Origin: Amyelois transitella
Taxonomy: Eukaryota; Arthropoda; Insecta; Lepidoptera; Pyralidae
Assembly (NCBI RefSeq): GCF_032362555.1
Contig: NC_083511.1
Coordinates: 2,604,001-2,668,000, forward strand
DNA length: 64,000 bases
Direction: 5' to 3'
Shown here: one piece after another, positions 59,201 through 64,000 of the stretch
Layout: each line of letters starts with the position of its first letter
Numbering within the stretch: position 1 is the first letter of the stretch
Notes under the pieces: generated by a model
Database searches by the model: none
The model's input: only the letters and a program-made list of their open reading frames with translations
Told to the model about the DNA's origin: nothing
Position numbers and translations under genes: made by a program

Positions 59201-62200
59201 ATTACTACCAAGCCACGCAGTTCGCGCCGCCGAACTTCGTTCTGCCACATTACGGGTTGGGACAGATGTATATTTACAGAGGCGACACGGAAAATGTAAG
59301 TTAATTGTTGTTAATCTTGCTTTGAAACAGATTGGGACAGATTTATATTTATTATAGTGACACTGAAAATGTGAGTGGTGTTATTTGTTGTTATTAGTGT
59401 TTGATTTCGAAAGCCTATCCTTAAAATTTTAGGGTTTATATGATCTAAAGTTTTTTCTAAGCCCAAATTGAAATCAAATGTATTAAAAAATAATTGTGGT
59501 CGGGTAGAAAAACAATGTCTACTTTTGATCTCAGTTTTTTTTTATTTTCTCTCATCTTTGTGTGATCCCAGTTGCACCCTCCACCATAGTGCTTCAGGCT
59601 TAAGGACGGTAAGTTTATTTTTATGGTTCTTCAATAAAATAAACTTATCTATTCAACTGTAATACACTACAATCATATAATTGCAACTTGGTGCACAATG
59701 GAACAATAAGTTTACATGAAAATTTGACATGAAGGAGATTGTTAATTTGTAAAATGTAACTTGTTTTTTACATTTTAATTATTATCCAGGCTGCCCAATG
59801 CTTCGAGAAAGTCTTAAAGGCTCAACCGGGTAATTACGAGACGATGAAGATATTGGGATCACTATACGCCAACTCGGCATCCCAGTCCAAACGGGACATA
59901 GCCAGGCAGCATCTCAAGAAGGTCACGGAGCAGTTCCCGGACGATGTCGAAGCGTGGATTGAGTTGGCACAGATTTTGGAACAGAATGATTTACAGGTAA
60001 TGTATAAAATATATAAAAATATTAATATTAATAAAGCAGAAAATACGGTCGAATTGAGATCCTCCTCCTTTTTTGAAGTCAGTTAAAAATTGCTAATCAA
60101 TGTCAAAACAGATAAGAAAATTTTTAAGAGTAAAAATGTATGCATTATTAATCAGGCAGATTAATTAACACTTCTATAGCAATCCAGGAAAAAGAGCGCT
60201 ACCGAAACTCTTCATGCGTGCGGTCTACTGTTTATTATACACTATGTAGTATAACCATGAAAAATGAGAGACGCATTGAAATTTTGCATGTAGTTTGACT
60301 TACTAGGGGTGCACTAAGAGAGGGTTTCCCGAAATTCCCGCGGGAACAGCAATTACAGGAATTTTTCGTGCTCTGCGGGCCTACTCTGGTATTCATATGA
60401 TATCTAACAACTTCAACCTTTACAGGGCTCCCTAAACGCGTACAGCACAGCTATGAAGATACTGAAGGAGAAAGTGAACGCGGACATACCTGCCGAGATT
60501 CTGAACAACGTGGCAGCCCTACATTATCGACTGGGCAACCTCCATGAGGCCATGAAATACCTTGAGGAGGCTTTGGAGAGGTTCGTTGATTGTTCTTACA
60601 TAGATACAGTACTATAACTTATGAGCCGCATCGAAAATATACGTTCTACCGCGGAATCTGACCGAACGATAAACTAAATATAATAACGACCTTATTACAA
60701 GTACATTAGGCTTGAAATCTCAAAATAAATATATACCGGACAAATTACACAGATTGAGTTAGCCTCGGAGTAAGTTTGAGACTTGTGTAACGAGATACTA
60801 ACTGAACTCATACTACTTATTATGATATTCACAATATTAAACAAGGTAAAGCGAAGTCGCTTCCCGCGTCTGTCTATATGTATGCTTAGATCATAAAAAA
60901 ACTACATAACGGATTCTGATACAGTTTTTTTTTAATATATAGAGTGTTTCAAGAGGATCGTATATATGTGTAAATGCTGCGAAGCCGGGGCGGGTCGCTT
61001 GTGTTATTATAAATGTGAAAGTTTGTCTGTCTGTGTCCGTCTTTGAGTTCAAAACCATTGAAACAGTCTATATAAAATTTTAGATACAGGTAATGTGGAG
61101 AAGGACCCATACTGTAAATTTCCGCTGACGAAATCAGTTATCTTTTATATTGCTTTTCAATCGCATTGGTATATGCTCTTATGATAGAAATATATATGTA
61201 CCTACATATAGTCACGTCTGTATCTCTTGTGGGGTAGTCTTATTTGGCTTAATAATAGAATTGAGATTCAAATAGTGATAGGTTGTGCTAGCATATCGCC
61301 TACAAGAATAATCCCAATTTTTTTAAGCATATTCTTTAGTCGCCTTTTACGACATCCACGGGAAAGAGATATGGAGCTATTCTCCTTTTTGTATACATAT
61401 GTTATTGTTTTATTGTATTTTTTTTTACAGGGAAAAAGCTGATGCGGAAACACTAGATGCCCAATATTACAATTCAATTGCAGTCACTACAATGTACAAC
61501 TTGGCTCGTCTCAACGAGGCTTTGTGTATTTACAATAAAGCCGAGAAACTCTACAAAGACATCTTGAAGGAACATCCCAATTATATTGACTGCTATCTAA
61601 GGTAATTATATTGTTTTTTTTTTTCTACACATATGTGATTATAAAACAATTTTTGTTATTTCTGTTGCTAATAATACAACATACATAAGTCGTACTATAG
61701 TATATATTCTATAACGTAAAAGTCCATATTGAAATGATTATGGCAAAAAAACATTACGTATTTCTCTTCAATTATGTCATTAAAAATCTAGGCTAATAAA
61801 CTTAGGATTCCTCTTGTAGTTGATGGGCTAGCAACTTGTCATTATTTGAATCTCAATTCTGTCATTAAGCTTTACAGCTAAACGCGGCCTGCCAGTCTTT
61901 TCAAGAGTTGGCTCTGTCTAACCCGCAATGGATATAAACGTGACTATATGTACGCGCTTATATGTTTATAGGAAATATGCTGAAAATAATTAAATATTTA
62001 CGCTGGTAAAGAAAAGATGATGCACGCTCAAAACAGACTATCATTTATTATTCTTATTTTTCTTATTTTAAATTACAAAATGTTTGTCCTCTACAAAGGA
62101 GTTCGGAACAGTCTAAGGAGTTCGTAACAATGTTAAAATTCATCTCACAGGTTAGGTTGTATGGCCCGCGACAAGGGTCAAATCTACGAAGCTTCCGATT

Positions 62201-63329
62201 GGTTCAAGGAGGCCCTGAAAGTCAACACTGAACATCCTGACACGTGGTCATTGTTGGGCAACCTCCACCTTGCCCAACAGGAGTGGGGACCAGGGCAGAA
62301 GAAATTCGAAAGGATCATACAGAATTCTTCAACCATTGATGACGCATACTCTTTGATTGCACTAGGTAAGATTTTGGTTGCTTTCTTGACGTTGAATTTG
62401 AATTTCGAATCATGAAAGAATTTTTAGAAAAACAAATTCCTGAATACATACATAAAATCACGCCTCTTTCCCGGAGGGGTAGGCAAAGACTACCTCTTTC
62501 CACCTGCCACGATCTCTGCATACTCCTTTTGCTTCATACACATTCATAACTCTCTTCATGCAAGCTCGTCGTTACCAGGACGTCCTTAATTCCTGAATTC
62601 TGTAATTAAAAAGCATTTTGTCTACTCTGTAAGTTTTATATACAATTTATAGGATTACCTGGAAGAGACTGCTTTCTGTGATAAGGTCGCATGTTGCTGC
62701 TATGTTTTTCCCGTCCTATTATTTTTTTCTATTGGTGCCGGGAACAACACGGCACTTAATAAATACCTTAAAAATTTTACATACATACATAAAATCACGC
62801 CTCTTTCCCGGAGGGGTAGGCAAAATTTCAAAATTTTACATACATACATATAATCACGTCTATATCCCTTGCGGGGTAGACAGAACCAGCAGTCTAGAAA
62901 AGACTGATAGGCCACGTTCAGCTATTATCTTAATGATAGAATTGAGATTCAAATAGTGACAGGTCGCTAGCCTGCCGCCTAAAAGAATCCCAATTTTATA
63001 AGCCTATCCCTTAGTCGGCTTTTACGACATCCATGGGAAAGAGATGGAGTGGTCCTATTCTTTTTCTAATATTGCCGAGAACCACAGGGCACGGCAAAAA
63101 CATTTGTAAAAATTTTACATATATTTTTTTGTTTTAAAATTTTACATATATTTTTTTGTTTATAATTTCAGGTAACGTTTGGCTACAGACGCTCCACCAG
63201 CCGTGTAGGGACAAGGAAAGGGAGAAACGACACCAGGAGAGGGCTTTGACGATGTACAAACAGGTGTTGAGAACGGACCCCAAGAACATATGGGCCGCCA
63301 ATGGGATAGGCTGCGTTTTGGCTCATAAG
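56246..63329 (+). CDS. Ctr9: CTR9, Paf1 complex TPR subunit, first 11 coding exons (gene continues past the right edge)
   Basis: Scaffold subunit of the Paf1 complex, which travels with RNA polymerase II and supports elongation and histone marking. Coding exons: 56246-56281, 56352-56450, 56792-57031, 57795-58063, 58445-58640, 59068-59295, 59790-59996, 60426-60580, 61431-61601, 62151-62365 and 63172-63329. Every junction is GT-AG and phases are consistent, giving 658 codons, a little over half of the ~1170 aa of human CTR9. Recognisable stretches include [27 protein letters not shown] TPR sequence ([20 protein letters not shown]), [45 protein letters not shown] and [10 protein letters not shown]. 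Tandem TPR repeats run throughout. No frame damage was seen. The last exon ends at LAHK with donor GTACCT, so the rest lies beyond 64000. Most introns carry SINE-A, LINE-tail or MITE insertions, some close to splice sites. Confidence 0.96.
56531..56632 (-). mobile_element. SINE-A fragment in CTR9 intron 2
   Basis: ATTCATACATATAATCACGT CTTTATCC … AATGAAAGGCCACATTTAGC. Confidence 0.85.
57138..57472 (+). repeat. tRNA-B-box-bearing interspersed repeat C in CTR9 intron 3
   Basis: ATACAGGTTCGAATCCCACC near 57182 contains a pol III B box. GAAAAACATGAGGAAACCCT, TGGGTAGGTTCCTCTGCAAA and GGATGCAACCGGGACTAAAC follow. This order is a familiar lepidopteran retroposon; an A box was not clear. Confidence 0.6.
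57548..57750 (-). mobile_element. two partial SINE-A copies in CTR9 intron 3
   Basis: A short piece at 57548-57600 (AGTCTTGAAAAGACAGAAGG) and a longer one at 57611-57750 (GTCACATTTTTATCCCTTTC … CTAGTGACAGG), same strand. Confidence 0.75.
58296..58340 (-). mobile_element. LINE tail remnant in CTR9 intron 4
   Basis: GCCACTTCCCAGAGGGGAAA GCAGAGACTTCATCTTTGCA resembles the complement of the LINE end. Confidence 0.5.
60200..60395 (+). repeat. dispersed repeat in CTR9 intron 7
   Basis: CGAAATTCCCGCGGGAACAG and AATTTTTCGTGCTCTGCGGG; related to 16020-16135. It ends ~30 bases before the exon 8 acceptor. Confidence 0.5.
60722..60825 (-). mobile_element. SINE-B 3' part in CTR9 intron 8
   Basis: Complement reads ACACAAGTCTCAAACTTACT CCGAGGCTAACTCAATCTGT GTAATTTGTCC. 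Confidence 0.75.
61005..61130 (+). repeat. Helitron-like fragment in CTR9 intron 8
   Basis: TTATTATAAATGTGAAAGTT TGTCTGTC … GTAATGTGGAGAAGGACCC. Confidence 0.45.
61196..61393 (-). mobile_element. SINE-A in CTR9 intron 8, deleted
   Basis: ACATATAGTCACGTCTGTAT CTC … CTTTTACGACATCCACGGGA. It ends ~37 bases before the exon 9 start. Confidence 0.85.
61792..61960 (+). mobile_element. SINE-A 3' part in CTR9 intron 9
   Basis: GGCTAATAAACTTAGGATTC … GATATAAACGTGACTATATG. Confidence 0.85.
62446..62587 (-). mobile_element. LINE 3' tail in CTR9 intron 10, 11-bp target duplication
   Basis: Bracketed by AATTCCTGAAT at 62435-62445 and 62588-62598. The body runs from (CATA)n to the ACCAGGACGTCC block. Confidence 0.93.
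62700..62752 (-). mobile_element. SINE-A head remnant
   Basis: GTCCTATTATTTTTTTCTAT TGGTGCCGGGAACAACACGG CAC. Confidence 0.75.
62779..62822 (-). mobile_element. LINE tail, 44 bases only
   Basis: CATACATACATAAAATCACG CCTCTTTCCCGGAGGGGTAG G, directly before a SINE-A copy on the same strand. Confidence 0.9.
62842..63096 (-). mobile_element. SINE-A, full length, 12-bp target duplication
   Basis: AAAATTTTACAT at 62830-62841 and 63109-63120 brackets the copy, which runs from (CATA)n to CACGGCA. Intron 10 of CTR9. Confidence 0.93.
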
Positions 63330-63376
63330 GTACCTATGTTTTAACTGTTTATTCATACTTACTGTGCAATGTGGTA

Positions 63377-63721
63377 CAGTAAAACTCCAATTATCCGAAC
63401 TCCGACTATCCGAATCGCCGATTATCCGAATCAAATCAATCAATCTGAAAACGGTTGAAGACCGCAAAACAGCTTACATTGACGGAGATGTTTAAAAAAC
63501 AATGATTTTTATTTCTAAACTTGTACATAAGTACATTTTATTTATATTTAAAACATGTGAAAATTTCATGTCTCTTTCATTTAATTCAATAAAAAAATAG
63601 TGCAATATCAAAACGTAGCTTTTATTCTCTCCAATGGCAATTTTTTTTAAAAAAAATCCGAATATTTGATTATCCGAATGGGTCCCGGTCCCCATTAATT
63701 CGGATAATTGGAGTTCTACTG
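63377..63721. mobile_element. 345-bp pogo/Tigger-like MITE with TA duplication
   Basis: CAGTAAAACTCCAATTATCC GAA at the left pairs with the right end, differing at one of 23 positions, and TA flanks both sides. The CAGT…TCCAATTATCCGA end style is that of pogo-group Tc1/mariner elements. No transposase. It sits inside the head of a SINE-A copy in CTR9 intron 11. Confidence 0.9.
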
Positions 63722-63723
63722 TA

Positions 63724-63998
63724 TCAGGCGCTAAAGTATAGGACCACACATCTCTTTCACATGGATGACGATGGATGGCCAATTTTTATTAGCCTATCCC
63801 TTAGTCGCCTTGACTAAGAATTGGCTAATAAAAATGAGCATTCTTCTTGTCAGCAATTTGCTAGCAATCTGTCACAATTTGATTCTTAATCCCATTATAA
63901 AGCTAAATAGCTGAACTTGGCCATTCAGTCTTTTCAAGGCTGTTGGCTCTGTCTACCCCGCAAGGGATATAGACGTGGCCATATGTATGTATGTATCT
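63724..63998 (+). mobile_element. SINE-A with local inversion, split by the MITE
   Basis: The head (CTGTGCAATGTGGT) lies left of the MITE at 63361-63376. The body follows, with an inverted piece at 63782-63835, and ends in (TATG)n. Confidence 0.88.
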
Positions 63999-64000
63999 GT

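Overview
The window is nuclear DNA from an insect, almost certainly a moth or butterfly. It is AT-rich and contains spliced host genes with short exons and GT-AG introns. It is packed with dispersed repeats typical of Lepidoptera: RTE-type LINE tails ending in (TATG)n, a tRNA-derived SINE, elements starting near 'ATTATAAATGCGAAAG' and ending near 'GCTAGT', and CR1-like tails. The species cannot be fixed from the sequence alone. There are no bacterial features.

Layout. Positions 1-17.1 kb are gene-poor and hold layered repeat fragments. At 17.2-19.1 kb lies a gene fragment with DUF7869-like motifs, flanked by 34-bp inverted repeats that match at 33 of 34 positions. This looks like a DNA transposon. 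From 19.1 to 27.4 kb there are more fragments and several perfect hairpins. At 27.4-29.2 kb is a 5'-truncated LINE with a long open reverse-transcriptase frame and a 14-bp target-site duplication. At 33.2-36.1 kb is a 1.42-kb tandem duplication. At 39.4-44.1 kb is a complete Ty3/gypsy retrotransposon with identical 241-bp LTRs and one gag-pol frame. It is followed by a second tandem duplication (1.16 kb) at 44.1-46.4 kb.

Host genes occupy the right 16 kb. A CD164/endolyn-type sialomucin (Drosophila visgun) lies on + at 47.7-50.6 kb in three exons. MUS81, the structure-specific endonuclease subunit, lies on - at 52.6-55.3 kb; its three exons give 553 aa. CTR9, the TPR scaffold of the Paf1 complex, lies on + from 56.2 kb. 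Its first 11 coding exons (658 codons) are present and the gene runs off the right edge. MUS81 and CTR9 are divergent across about 950 bp that carries a TATA/initiator arrangement facing CTR9.

The repeat landscape centres on one LINE family and one SINE family (SINE-A, at least 25 pieces here). The last ~45 bases of SINE-A closely resemble the last codons plus (TATG)n tail of the LINE, which suggests that SINE-A is copied by the LINE machinery. Exon borders, terminal repeats and target duplications were read by eye. Repeat class names without protein evidence are inferences from general familiarity with lepidopteran repeats.
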